This document shows positions 1-5,826 of a DNA stretch of 8,232 nucleotides, piece by piece; position 1 is the stretch's first letter; each line of letters opens with the position of its first letter. The notes beneath the pieces were generated by a model. It did no database searches, was not told where the DNA came from, and saw only the letters and a program-made list of their open reading frames with translations. Source of the stretch: an uncultured Chloroflexaceae bacterium (GTDB lineage Bacteria > Chloroflexota > Chloroflexia > Chloroflexales > Chloroflexaceae). The stretch is from NCBI GenBank assembly GCA_937141995.1, contig CAKZQX010000274.1, positions 1 through 8,232 on the forward strand, written 5' to 3'. The position numbers and the translations under genes are program-made.

Positions 1-60
1 AGTCCGTATCCCGAAGTCCGAAATCCGTAGTCCGTATCCCGAAGTCCGAAATCCGTAGTC
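1..60. repeat. Heptanucleotide tandem repeat, block 1
   Basis: The block is built from 7-bp units related to AGTCCGT/AATCCGT. Four variant units form a 28-bp higher-order repeat that occurs twice exactly (1-28 and 29-56) and begins a third time (57-60). It starts at the window edge, so its true length is unknown. It resembles the short tandemly repeated heptamers known from cyanobacteria and other filamentous bacteria. No coding capacity is seen here. Confidence 0.9.
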
Positions 61-110
61 ATAACCCATAACCCATAACCTGTAACCTGTAACCTACGAA
101 CCTATGAACC
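61..110. repeat. Heptanucleotide tandem repeat, block 2, overlapping the next start codon
   Basis: A second heptamer array of a different sequence follows directly: ATAACCC twice, ATAACCT once, GTAACCT twice, then the degenerate ACGAACCT and ATGAACC. The last unit supplies the ATG of the hydrolase gene at 104. The units contain TAA in frame with that gene (83-85), so a change in copy number cannot add an N-terminal extension. It would only change the distance to upstream signals. Confidence 0.88.
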
Positions 111-916
111 AGAAACAAGCTGATCCCTTCTTTTTTGATGGTGGTACAACCGGCTGTCTGCTGCTCCACGGCTTTGCGGGGATGCCGGGGGAGACGCGCG
201 GCCTGGGGGAGTATCTGGCGGCGCAGGGCCATACTGTGCTGGGTGTGCGCCTGGCAGGGCATGCCGAGTCCCCGGAAGTGCTGGATGTTACCTGCTGGCG
301 TGACTGGCTGGCCGCCGCCGAGGCCGGGTTTAACGATCTGCGCTCGCGCTGCGCGACGGTGGTGGTGATCGGATTTTCGCTGGGTGGCGCGCTGGCGATT
401 TTGTTGGCGCGGCGACGCTCGTTTGAGCGGCTGGTCCTGCTGGCAACGCCGCTCTGGTTGCAGGGCGACTGGCGGGTCAATGTCCTGCCGCTGGCGCGGC
501 TGGTAATGCGCTGGTACTACCCGCTCGAAAAGGCCGATTTTTCCGACCCATTCCTGCGGCAGCGGGTCCGCGAGTATGATCCCGAGGTTGACCTCGACGA
601 TCCCGAAGTGCAGCAGCAGTTGCGCCAGTCGATCAAACTGCCCGTCAGCGCGATTGACGAGCTACGCCAGGCAACTGCGCGGGCGCGCGGTGCGCTGCCC
701 CAGGTGCGCATGCCTACGCTGGTGATGCATGGCCGCAAGGACGACACTTCTTCGCCCGCCGGCGCTGAGGAGATTATTGCACGGATCAGCAGCCCGGAGC
801 GGCACCTGGTCTGGTGGGAAGAGACCGGCCATCAGATGCTGGTCATTGGCCCGGAACGCGATGCGATCTATGCCCGAATTGCCGCGTTTGTAGCGGACGG
901 ACACGCATCCGGATAA
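104..916 (+). CDS. Alpha/beta hydrolase, Est30-like carboxylesterase family
   Basis: This 270-residue protein is probably a cytoplasmic serine hydrolase that cleaves short-chain carboxyl esters, or a related monoacylglycerol lipase. The fold signature is complete. LLLHGFAG (residues 19-26) forms the oxyanion-hole loop. GFSLGG (90-95) is the nucleophile elbow with Ser92. Asp213 in the HGRKDD segment lies five residues before a Pro, as the catalytic Asp does in Est30. His243 in ETGHQ completes the triad. A helical cap lies between about 120 and 190. There is no signal peptide. The length fits the family. The ATG at 104 is chosen because an in-frame stop lies at 83-85 and the next Met (27) would remove the oxyanion loop. 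No Shine-Dalgarno sequence precedes it: the upstream DNA is heptamer repeat. The substrate cannot be told from sequence. Confidence 0.93.
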   Translation: MNQKQADPFFFDGGTTGCLLLHGFAGMPGETRGLGEYLAAQGHTVLGVRLAGHAESPEVLDVTCWRDWLAAAEAGFNDLRSRCATVVVIGFSLGGALAILLARRRSFERLVLLATPLWLQGDWRVNVLPLARLVMRWYYPLEKADFSDPFLRQRVREYDPEVDLDDPEVQQQLRQSIKLPVSAIDELRQATARARGALPQVRMPTLVMHGRKDDTSSPAGAEEIIARISSPERHLVWWEETGHQMLVIGPERDAIYARIAAFVADGHASG

Positions 917-941
917 TCACAGATTTTGTCACCATAGACGA

Positions 942-1490
942 TTACTCCGGCAACTCCAGGCTATCCAGCCGTTCCGGCTGTCCATTGCGGCACAGAATCA
1001 GCGGTGAAGCGGTTTCCGCTGTGTGGACCGCATACTGCTGCTCGCTGTCGCTGAAGACCAGTAGATAGCCGGGTACCATCACCTGCCCATATCCGCGCGC
1101 CGGATCGGGACATCCCAGCGCGCTGCTATTCCAGGTCTGTTCTCGCACTGTCATCAGGGTGAGCATATCTTCCGGCACGCCGAGATGATCGGCCAGCGCA
1201 ATGCGGGCGGTGGTGACAATATCTTCCGGAGTGCCGTTTGTGCTTGCGGGCAGAATCGTCGGGGTTGCCAGATCGTACATGTCGGGCACAATGGTGGCGG
1301 TTGGCAGCGGCGTAGGCTGAGCAGGCGGGCGGGTGGGCGTCAGGGTTGCCGTCGCCGTAACGCCGGGCAGTTCAGTCGCGGCTACGGCAGACGGAGTCGC
1401 GGTGGTCGCCGCCGGCATGGTGGCTTGCTGCCCCGGCCCACAGGCCGCCAGCAGTCCCCCGGTGATCAGCAGCATCAGCAGGTTGCGCAT
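942..1490 (-). CDS. Secreted lipoprotein with Thr/Pro-rich linker and C-terminal two-cysteine domain
   Basis: This is a 182-residue protein of unknown function. Residues 1-17 are a lipoprotein signal peptide ending in a lipobox LLAAC with Cys17 as the lipidated residue, so the product should sit outside the membrane. Residues 20-85 are low-complexity linker rich in Thr, Pro and Ala. A compact domain covers about 88-172, with the pattern W120-(x6)-GCPDP, then PGYLLVFSD, YAVHTA and ILCRNG. Cys127 and Cys167 could form a disulfide. I recall similar small domains on other secreted proteins of Gram-positive and Chloroflexota bacteria, but I can assign no name or activity. The start is supported by GGAG about 8 nt upstream on the minus strand. 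The gene converges on the hydrolase with a 25-bp gap and diverges from the phosphatase gene. Confidence 0.85.
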   Translation of the reverse strand: MRNLLMLLITGGLLAACGPGQQATMPAATTATPSAVAATELPGVTATATLTPTRPPAQPTPLPTATIVPDMYDLATPTILPASTNGTPEDIVTTARIALADHLGVPEDMLTLMTVREQTWNSSALGCPDPARGYGQVMVPGYLLVFSDSEQQYAVHTAETASPLILCRNGQPERLDSLELPE

Positions 1491-1510
1491 TCCCTACTCC
1501 CTGGTACAAT
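1483..1510 (+). promoter_or_regulatory. Weak candidate promoter for the phosphatase gene
   Basis: TACAAT (1505-1510) is a good -10 box, but the TTGCGC at 1483-1488, 16 nt upstream, matches only TTG of the -35 consensus. The box overlaps the start of the divergent lipoprotein gene. The orientation and position suit the downstream phosphatase, but this rests on sequence match only. Confidence 0.25.
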
Positions 1511-1532
1511 AGATAGACACAATAGATAGACA
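1507..1532. repeat. Two-copy 13-bp tandem repeat between divergent genes
   Basis: CAATAGATAGACA occurs at 1507-1519 and again at 1520-1532, followed by a partial CAACA. It lies between the divergent lipoprotein and phosphatase genes. It could be a paired regulator site or a simple slippage duplication. No dyad symmetry was seen inside the unit. Confidence 0.7.
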
Positions 1533-1582
1533 CAACAGCCTGTTTTATTCTAGACGTGCAACGGGAGGCAACCGTTCCCCCT

Positions 1583-2356
1583 ATGCTTGATTTTGCGATC
1601 GACCTGGCCTATCGCGCCGGCGCGCTGGCCCGCTCCGGTCTGGAGCGGGAGCACGCGGTCGAAGAAAAAGGTCGCGCCGATCTGGTCACCGAAACCGACC
1701 GTGCCATCGAAGAGTTGCTTGTCGGTTCGATTCGCTCGCGCTACCCGGACCATCGCATTGTCGCCGAGGAAGGTAGCAACAACACCGGGAGTAGCGCCTA
1801 CACCTGGGTGATCGATCCGCTTGACGGCACGACGAACTATGCCCACGGCGTTCCGCTGTTCTGTGTGTCGCTGGGTGTGCTGCAGGGCGAAGCGCCGCTG
1901 TTTGGGGTGGTGTATGATCCGTTGCGCGGCGAGTTGTTTACAGCCTATCGGGAACGGGGCGCGTACTGCAACGGTCGCCGGCTCCAGGTATCGCAGACGC
2001 CGTCGCTGGACGCGGCCCTGCTGACGACCGGCTTTCCCTATGACCGCTTCACCCAACCTGACAACAATATTGCTGAGTTTTCCCGGATGGTGTTACATAT
2101 CCAGGGTGTGCGGCGCACCGGATCTGCTGCACTCGATCTCTGCTATGTTGCGGCGGGGCGCACCGATGGACACTGGGAGTTGGGGCTGCATCCCTGGGAC
2201 ACGGCTGCCGGCGCGCTGCTTGTGGCCGAGGCGGGAGGCCGGTTAAGCGACTGGCAGAACCGGGATTGGACGCTCTGGAATCCGCGCCTGGTGGCCTCAA
2301 ACGGATTGATACACGCTCAGATAGTGAAGGTGTTGACGGCAACCAGCGCCCGGTAA
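1583..2356 (+). CDS. Inositol monophosphatase family protein
   Basis: This 257-residue, Mg2+-dependent sugar or inositol phosphatase is probably cytoplasmic. Both family signatures are present. The metal site is EE at 62-63, then DPLDGTTN at 78-85 with Asp78 and Asp81 as ligands. The C-terminal motif is WDTAAG at 205-210, with Asp206 as the base/metal ligand, followed by LLVAEAGG. KGRADLVTETD (29-39) is the conserved N-terminal loop. Family members act on myo-inositol-1-phosphate, fructose-1,6-bisphosphate, NADP or histidinol phosphate, and the sequence alone does not decide. The ATG at 1583 fits the usual family N-terminus and has GGGAGG at 1563-1568, at a rather long 14-nt spacing. An in-frame GTG at 1556 would add nine residues but has no Shine-Dalgarno sequence. 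No partner gene is evident. Confidence 0.93.
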   Translation: MLDFAIDLAYRAGALARSGLEREHAVEEKGRADLVTETDRAIEELLVGSIRSRYPDHRIVAEEGSNNTGSSAYTWVIDPLDGTTNYAHGVPLFCVSLGVLQGEAPLFGVVYDPLRGELFTAYRERGAYCNGRRLQVSQTPSLDAALLTTGFPYDRFTQPDNNIAEFSRMVLHIQGVRRTGSAALDLCYVAAGRTDGHWELGLHPWDTAAGALLVAEAGGRLSDWQNRDWTLWNPRLVASNGLIHAQIVKVLTATSAR

Positions 2357-2358
2357 TA

Positions 2359-2387
2359 TTTAACCGGCGCTGTGTTGCTGCTATGAT
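2359..2387 (+). promoter_or_regulatory. Candidate promoter giving a leaderless radical SAM mRNA
   Basis: TTTAAC (2359-2364), a 17-nt spacer and TATGAT (2382-2387) resemble a sigma-70-type promoter with a weak -35. The -10 ends 8 nt before the ATG at 2396, so transcription would start at or within a few bases of that codon. No Shine-Dalgarno sequence precedes the ATG, which fits a leaderless mRNA. Confidence 0.4.
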
Positions 2388-2395
2388 ACGCAACC

Positions 2396-3454
2396 ATGAC
2401 TTACTACCTGCCCGAAAATTTACCATCCGGCCCAATCCTTAGCTCACGCCGACCGACCATCAACGAGTTTTTCCTCTCATCGTACACCATGAATATCTAT
2501 CTCGGCTGTGAGATGGGCTGCCCCTACTGCGACGGCTGGGTCTACAGTTCGCGCCCGCTAAACGAGACCGTGCGGGTGCCGCTCAACCTGCCGCAACTGC
2601 TGGCCGAGGAGCTACAGACGGTGAGTCGCGGCGACCTGATCGCCATTACTGCGCTGAGTGATCCCTACCAACCAGCCGAGCAGAGCTATCGTATTACGCG
2701 CCAGGTATTGCAAGTCCTGGCCGATGCCGGGCAACCATGCCTGATCCTGACCAAGGGGTTGGGCGTGCTGGAGGATATTCCGTTGCTCCAGCGCATCAAT
2801 GAGCAAAGCCTGGCAATTGTTATGACGACCCTACTCACCATGGATCGCTATGCCGCCGAGCGTCTGGAGAGCAAATCGCCGGCACCGGCACTGCGGCTGG
2901 AGATGCTGACCGCGCTGAAACGCGCGGGTATCCCGGTGGGCGTGGCGATGGTGCCGGTAATTCCGTATGTCAACGATACCAATACGGCATCGCGGGCGCT
3001 GTTCCGGGCCTGTGCGGAAGTCGGGGTTGATTTTGTGATCTGGGATTATCTGCATGTGCCGAATGAGCGACACCGTATGCGCGTCGATGAGATGCTGATC
3101 CGGGTAGCGGCCTATCCGAGCAACTTCTACCGTGATGTCTTCCAGGGGCAACCGCTGCCCACGGCTAACTACCGCGCCGAGCGCGATGCGGAGTTGCTGG
3201 TCCGCTGTGACGGTTTCGGGCTTGATCCGCGCGTGCCGCACCGCCTGTTTGCCGGTCGGTTAGACCCAAAAAACGAGGCCGCACTGTTGCTCAAACATAC
3301 GGCCTTCCGCGACACGATTAATGGGCGCGCGCATATGGCTGCGCTGCATCGTGATCTGGCCGAGCGGGTCTACGGCGGTGAGGTCCGCGCCGAGCAACTG
3401 CGTCTCAGCCCGCTCTGGCTGACGCTGAAGCAAGTCCTCACGATGGAGGAGTGA
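2396..3454 (+). CDS. Radical SAM protein, SplB-like (COG1533) family
   Basis: This 352-residue protein is a cytoplasmic [4Fe-4S] radical SAM enzyme of unknown substrate. The cluster motif is CxxxCxxC: Cys38, Cys42 and Cys45 in the segment GCEMGCPYC. Downstream, SDPYQPAE (88-95) followed by TR (101-102) is typical of the spore-photolyase-like group, where it helps shape the SAM/substrate site. The partial TIM barrel runs to about residue 230, with a poorly conserved C-terminal extension. The next cysteine after the cluster is Cys115. I see no counterpart of the catalytic cysteine that true spore photoproduct lyase carries about 44 residues after its cluster; that position is in SDPYQP. DNA-lesion repair is therefore not supported beyond family resemblance. 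The ATG at 2396 lacks a Shine-Dalgarno sequence (see the promoter entry). The gene ends 15 bp from the convergent acetyltransferase. Confidence 0.88.
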   Translation: MTYYLPENLPSGPILSSRRPTINEFFLSSYTMNIYLGCEMGCPYCDGWVYSSRPLNETVRVPLNLPQLLAEELQTVSRGDLIAITALSDPYQPAEQSYRITRQVLQVLADAGQPCLILTKGLGVLEDIPLLQRINEQSLAIVMTTLLTMDRYAAERLESKSPAPALRLEMLTALKRAGIPVGVAMVPVIPYVNDTNTASRALFRACAEVGVDFVIWDYLHVPNERHRMRVDEMLIRVAAYPSNFYRDVFQGQPLPTANYRAERDAELLVRCDGFGLDPRVPHRLFAGRLDPKNEAALLLKHTAFRDTINGRAHMAALHRDLAERVYGGEVRAEQLRLSPLWLTLKQVLTMEE

Positions 3455-3469
3455 CATCTTTGCCGGCAG

Positions 3470-4171
3470 CTAAAACGCCGTCCCCTGCTGTGCGCCGGTC
3501 TCTGAGCGTGCCCCCGCCGACGCAGCAACTTCAGCCTGGTGGCGTAATCGGGCAAACAGCTTCCGGCGCAACTCGCTCAGTAGCGTGCGATACTCGGGCG
3601 TGCGGATGGGCTCGGTTGTCATAATCAGCGCATCTTCGCCATTATCGGTATAGTAACGCGGGCGTCGTCCAACAACCTGGAAGCTATACTTGGTATAGAG
3701 ATTCTGCGCAACCACATTTGAGACGCGCACCTCGAGCGTCATAACCGCTGCTTGCATATCAAGCGCCTGATCGATCAGGCCATTCAGCAGCAGTTCTCCC
3801 AGACCCTGCCCACGATACTGCGGCGCAACGGCAATCGTTGTGATATGGGCATCATCAACCGTCAGCCAGATGCCGCCATAGCCCACAACCGGATAGGCAT
3901 GGTCAAATTCATCGGGGAGGAATGGTACTCCAAAGAGGCCGGGAAAGAGTGTCCCCAGTAACCCGCCGCGTCCTGATGCGGTCTGGCGGGAACGTTGCTG
4001 AGGGGGTGGGGGGGTAAGACTGGCGCGGGCCACAGTATACCGACATGTATCGGGGCTGCGCAACTCACGGCGGAATGTGGTAGAAGACCAGGAGGTGCTA
4101 AAGCACTGCTGCTCGACCTGCTGTACCTGGCTGATATCCGCTTCAACCATTGGCTCAATAAAATAGTACAC
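3470..4171 (-). CDS. RimI-like GNAT N-acetyltransferase with an internal insertion
   Basis: This 233-residue GNAT enzyme is most like RimI, which acetylates the N-terminal Ala of ribosomal protein S18. The N-terminus (FIEPMVEADISQVQQVEQ) fits the RimI pattern. The acetyl-CoA pyrophosphate loop is AVAPQYRGQGLG (114-125). LEVRVSN (146-152) holds Glu147, which aligns with the catalytic Glu103 of enterobacterial RimI. NLYTKYSF (157-164) and RRPRYYTDNGEDALIM (169-184) complete the family signature, with Tyr159 as the likely proton donor. About 43 extra residues (51-93), Pro/Gln-rich and then Gly/Phe-rich, sit in the early strands, and a 45-residue Arg/Ala-rich tail follows. Total length is well above the roughly 150 of typical RimI. 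The GTG start at 4171 is chosen because GAGG lies 7 nt upstream and the family N-terminus begins there. The exact substrate is an inference. Confidence 0.87.
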   Translation of the reverse strand: MYYFIEPMVEADISQVQQVEQQCFSTSWSSTTFRRELRSPDTCRYTVARASLTPPPPQQRSRQTASGRGGLLGTLFPGLFGVPFLPDEFDHAYPVVGYGGIWLTVDDAHITTIAVAPQYRGQGLGELLLNGLIDQALDMQAAVMTLEVRVSNVVAQNLYTKYSFQVVGRRPRYYTDNGEDALIMTTEPIRTPEYRTLLSELRRKLFARLRHQAEVAASAGARSETGAQQGTAF

Positions 4172-4239
4172 CGATGGACCTCGTCGGGCTCCTCATGATA
4201 TGAATTCAGGCAGTAGACGCCGTTCGGAGATGGTCTGTC

Positions 4240-4292
4240 GAACCTGTGTGAAGCACCTTATCGTGATGAGGGTGCGACCCTTCACACGGTTC
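4240..4292. repeat. Imperfect inverted repeat (long hairpin)
   Basis: GAACCTGTGTGAA (4240-4252) pairs with TTCACACGGTTC (4281-4292) with one bulged base. Inside it GCACC (4253-4257) pairs with GGTGC (4271-4275), leaving a 5-nt bulge on the right side and a 13-nt loop. It lies upstream of the acetyltransferase gene, ending about 69 nt before its start codon. No T-tract follows on either strand, so an intrinsic terminator is unlikely. A 5' leader hairpin or an intergenic repeat are both possible. Confidence 0.8.
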
Positions 4293-4344
4293 AGGATGAC
4301 TGTATCAGTTTAGCATACATCAGCGATATATCACGACTTGGATC

Positions 4345-4399
4345 ACTCGTCTTACGCGGTTGCTTTTTTTGAAGCCAGTATAATATCGCCTCCGGCAGG
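4345..4399 (+). repeat. Possible degenerate arm of the 4410-4607 element
   Basis: CTTACGCGGTTGC (4351-4363) and CGCCTCCGGCAGG (4387-4399) match two conserved blocks of the neighbouring element, TTACGCGGT and CGCC-n-CGGCAG, in the same order. The distance between them is 42 nt, against 36 in the left arm of the adjacent copy and 56-57 in the long arms. The sequence between is not alignable by eye. This may be a decayed fragment or partly chance similarity. Confidence 0.4.
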
Positions 4400-4409
4400 A
4401 ACCTTATGC

Positions 4410-4607
4410 ACACGAGTTACGCGGTCCCCCGCGAACGGAGCTTTTTGTCGCCGGCAGGTTGGAAGATTCCATGCTTTTTCCCAAAACATTTGCACAACGT
4501 GCAGATGTTTTGGGAAAAAGATCGATCATGTACCATGCTGCCGCAGGCGAAGCGGGCCATTCATTCAGGTACCTGCCTGATCGGAACGCGCACCGCGTAA
4601 CTCGTGT
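4410..4607 (-). mobile_element. 198-bp MITE-like palindromic element, copy 1
   Basis: The element is bounded by perfect 16-bp terminal inverted repeats: ACACGAGTTACGCGGT at 4410-4425 and its reverse complement at 4592-4607. A 47-nt hairpin lies near the centre (4474-4520). The two flanking arms are themselves distantly inverted copies: each reads TTACGCGGT, then CGCC-GGCAG, then CTTTTTCCC towards the centre. The minus-strand long arm aligns block by block with positions 8101-8232, so this is a dispersed family. No transposase is encoded, and no target-site duplication is obvious. Open frames across it (for example 4406-4600) look incidental. A non-autonomous transposable element is the likeliest reading; a structured RNA unit is the alternative. 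Confidence 0.72.
4474..4520. repeat. 47-nt near-perfect hairpin at the core of copy 1
   Basis: Two 22-nt arms (4474-4495 and 4499-4520) pair around the 3-nt loop AAC. The first 16 positions from CTTTTTCCCAAAACAT are perfectly complementary, then one T-G wobble, then five more pairs (TGCAC/GTGCA). Each strand starts with a T-run and ends with an A-run. A T-tract after the stem is therefore missing in both directions, unlike an intrinsic terminator. Confidence 0.9.
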
Positions 4608-4628
4608 CGGCTCATAGCTAATTGCAGG

Positions 4629-5459
4629 TTATTGACTGGTCAGGGGCGTGGCCGACTGGACCGTGATCATGCTCTCGTACTGTCCATCCTTGCCATAACC
4701 CCCGCCGGTTTCAAACATACCGGTCACCTCAACCATCCCCCAGACATAGCTATTGTTGGGGCCGACATTCAACTCGGCAGATTGGTCGGGGGGAAAGCCT
4801 TCCATCCAGATCTGTTCACCAATCGGCTGAGGGTTTGCACCATTCTCATCGGTCGAGACCCCCTCGGCCAGGACATAGATGACCGAGTTCCAGAAATAAA
4901 AGCCTTGGGTCGTCACCGTTTGACCGGCATACTGTTCGGGATTATCCTGCAGGTCAAAGAACGAGACTTTACCCTCCCCCAGCGGACCATCCTCAAGCGT
5001 ATGTTCAACCCGGCGGACCTGCTCAATGGGCCGGGCCTGCGACACTTCCAGGCGATATTGGTAGTTCCCCTCGGGGCCATAGCCGCCATCGGCCTCAAAG
5101 CGCCCGGTTACCCGGACAAAGCCATAGACTGAGTCCCCCGGACGATGCAGATTCTCGGTGGCCTCGGGCGGAAACCCATCTACCCAGATGGGATTTCCCA
5201 GCGGTTGCGCATCAAGTCCGTTATCCAGCGTGCTTACTCCGAGCGCAAGCACCGATGTTGAGGGATCACCGGGTTTCCAGACATACGCGCCATCAACTGT
5301 TATTTCCTGACCGGCGTAGTTCTGCGCCTTTTCTATCAAATCTTGAACGTAGAGCGCTCCTCCCGTCACACCGGCCTGATTGCTGCAACTTGCCAGCAGA
5401 ACGAGGCTGACACACAGCAAAACAGCGAGCGTCATGGCCCGCCACGGCGTGCGAAGCAT
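4629..5459 (-). CDS. Lipoprotein with two tandem OB-like repeats
   Basis: This is a 276-residue lipoprotein of unknown function. The signal peptide ends at lipobox LLASC with Cys25 lipidated. Two homologous units follow at about 37-147 and 167-274. Each contains NYAGQ/QYAGQ, a VTVxGxYxW-type strand, xGVST, an IW(V/M)(D/E)GFPP block, VTGxFE and GGYG. The pattern of short strands suggests an OB-like beta-barrel, which is inference. The units are clearly diverged, so the duplication is old. The ATG at 5459 is chosen because AGGAGG lies 8 nt upstream; it also gives a normal signal peptide. A Met two codons upstream (5465) is too close to the Shine-Dalgarno sequence. The longer open frame to 5681 runs through the promoter and has no coding character. 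The protein should be anchored outside the membrane. Neighbours give no clue to its role. Confidence 0.87.
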   Translation of the reverse strand: MLRTPWRAMTLAVLLCVSLVLLASCSNQAGVTGGALYVQDLIEKAQNYAGQEITVDGAYVWKPGDPSTSVLALGVSTLDNGLDAQPLGNPIWVDGFPPEATENLHRPGDSVYGFVRVTGRFEADGGYGPEGNYQYRLEVSQARPIEQVRRVEHTLEDGPLGEGKVSFFDLQDNPEQYAGQTVTTQGFYFWNSVIYVLAEGVSTDENGANPQPIGEQIWMEGFPPDQSAELNVGPNNSYVWGMVEVTGMFETGGGYGKDGQYESMITVQSATPLTSQ

Positions 5460-5520
5460 ATACATATCCTCCTGACGTACCATACCATCTATTCTAGCAT
5501 CTATATACGAGATCGCCGGA

Positions 5521-5549
5521 ATTATACCAGAAGGGCTAGTTGGTCGCAA
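5521..5549 (-). promoter_or_regulatory. Sigma-70-type promoter of the repeat lipoprotein gene
   Basis: On the minus strand TTGCGA (5549-5544), a 17-nt spacer and a perfect TATAAT (5526-5521) are seen, with TGG just before the -10. Transcription would start near 5514, leaving a leader of about 55 nt that carries the AGGAGG ribosome-binding site at 5473-5468. Confidence 0.7.
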
Positions 5550-5795
5550 CATAGCGCTATTCGGCGCTTTGCGGTCGCGGGTACCACATTTGGAAAATCT
5601 ACGGTATGATAAGCAGTCCGGATGGAGCATACCAGGAGCGCAAAGCCATACAATTCTATGTGAACAATCACACAAGGGCAACCAGGAATAAGAGAGAAGT
5701 GATGCAAAAAAGCCAGACGTAGGGGATCTGTGTGATACACAAAACTATTCTTTAGCCAATCTAGATTATGAATGATGGTTTATGCCGGCTACTTC
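5550..5795. other. Non-coding stretch between divergent promoters
   Basis: No credible gene or RNA is recognised here. Small dyads are present: AGCGC-6-GCGCT (5551-5566), TGTGA-4-TCACA (5659-5672) and TGTGT-3-ACACA (5729-5741). GCATACCA at 5627-5634 recurs near the rny promoter. Base composition is more AT-rich than in the genes around it, especially towards 5700-5795, as expected for regulatory DNA. Confidence 0.5.
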
Positions 5796-5824
5796 TTGAC
5801 ATCACAACTTTTGACCAGTATTAT
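5796..5824 (+). promoter_or_regulatory. Strong sigma-70-type promoter of rny
   Basis: A perfect TTGACA (5796-5801), exactly 17 nt of spacer and TATTAT (5819-5824) precede rny. The predicted start near 5831 gives a 5' leader of about 104 nt ending in AGGAGG-6-GTG. Confidence 0.82.
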
Positions 5825-5826
5825 TA

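Noticed and set aside
1..110. CRISPR array or rRNA/tRNA relic
   Set aside because: The units are 7 bp with no spacers, and no tRNA-like cloverleaf or rRNA motif was seen.
1550..2056. 168-codon frame on the minus strand opposite the phosphatase gene
   Set aside because: It is fully antisense to a gene with clear family motifs and its translation resembles no protein family.
4379..4384. Perfect TATAAT just upstream of the repeat element as a promoter reading into it
   Set aside because: No acceptable -35 box lies 16-18 nt upstream and there is no gene downstream on that strand.
4474..4520. Central hairpin of copy 1 as an intrinsic terminator
   Set aside because: The T-run precedes the stem and an A-run ends it on both strands; no T-tract follows.
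4338..4600. Open reading frames of 80 and 64 codons (4338-4580 and 4406-4600, +) across the repeat element
   Set aside because: They overlap each other in different frames, run through the palindromic element including both strands of its hairpin, and show no recognisable protein features or ribosome-binding site. Such frames may be annotated as repeated hypothetical proteins but are better explained by the repeat.
5659..5672. TGTGA-N4-TCACA as a CRP/FNR-type operator
   Set aside because: The CRP consensus needs a 6-nt spacer between TGTGA and TCACA; here it is 4, and the site lies more than 100 bp from any promoter seen.
5460..5681. N-terminal extension of the repeat lipoprotein up to 5681
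   Set aside because: It would bury the lipoprotein signal peptide 74 residues inside the protein and run through the promoter and ribosome-binding site.
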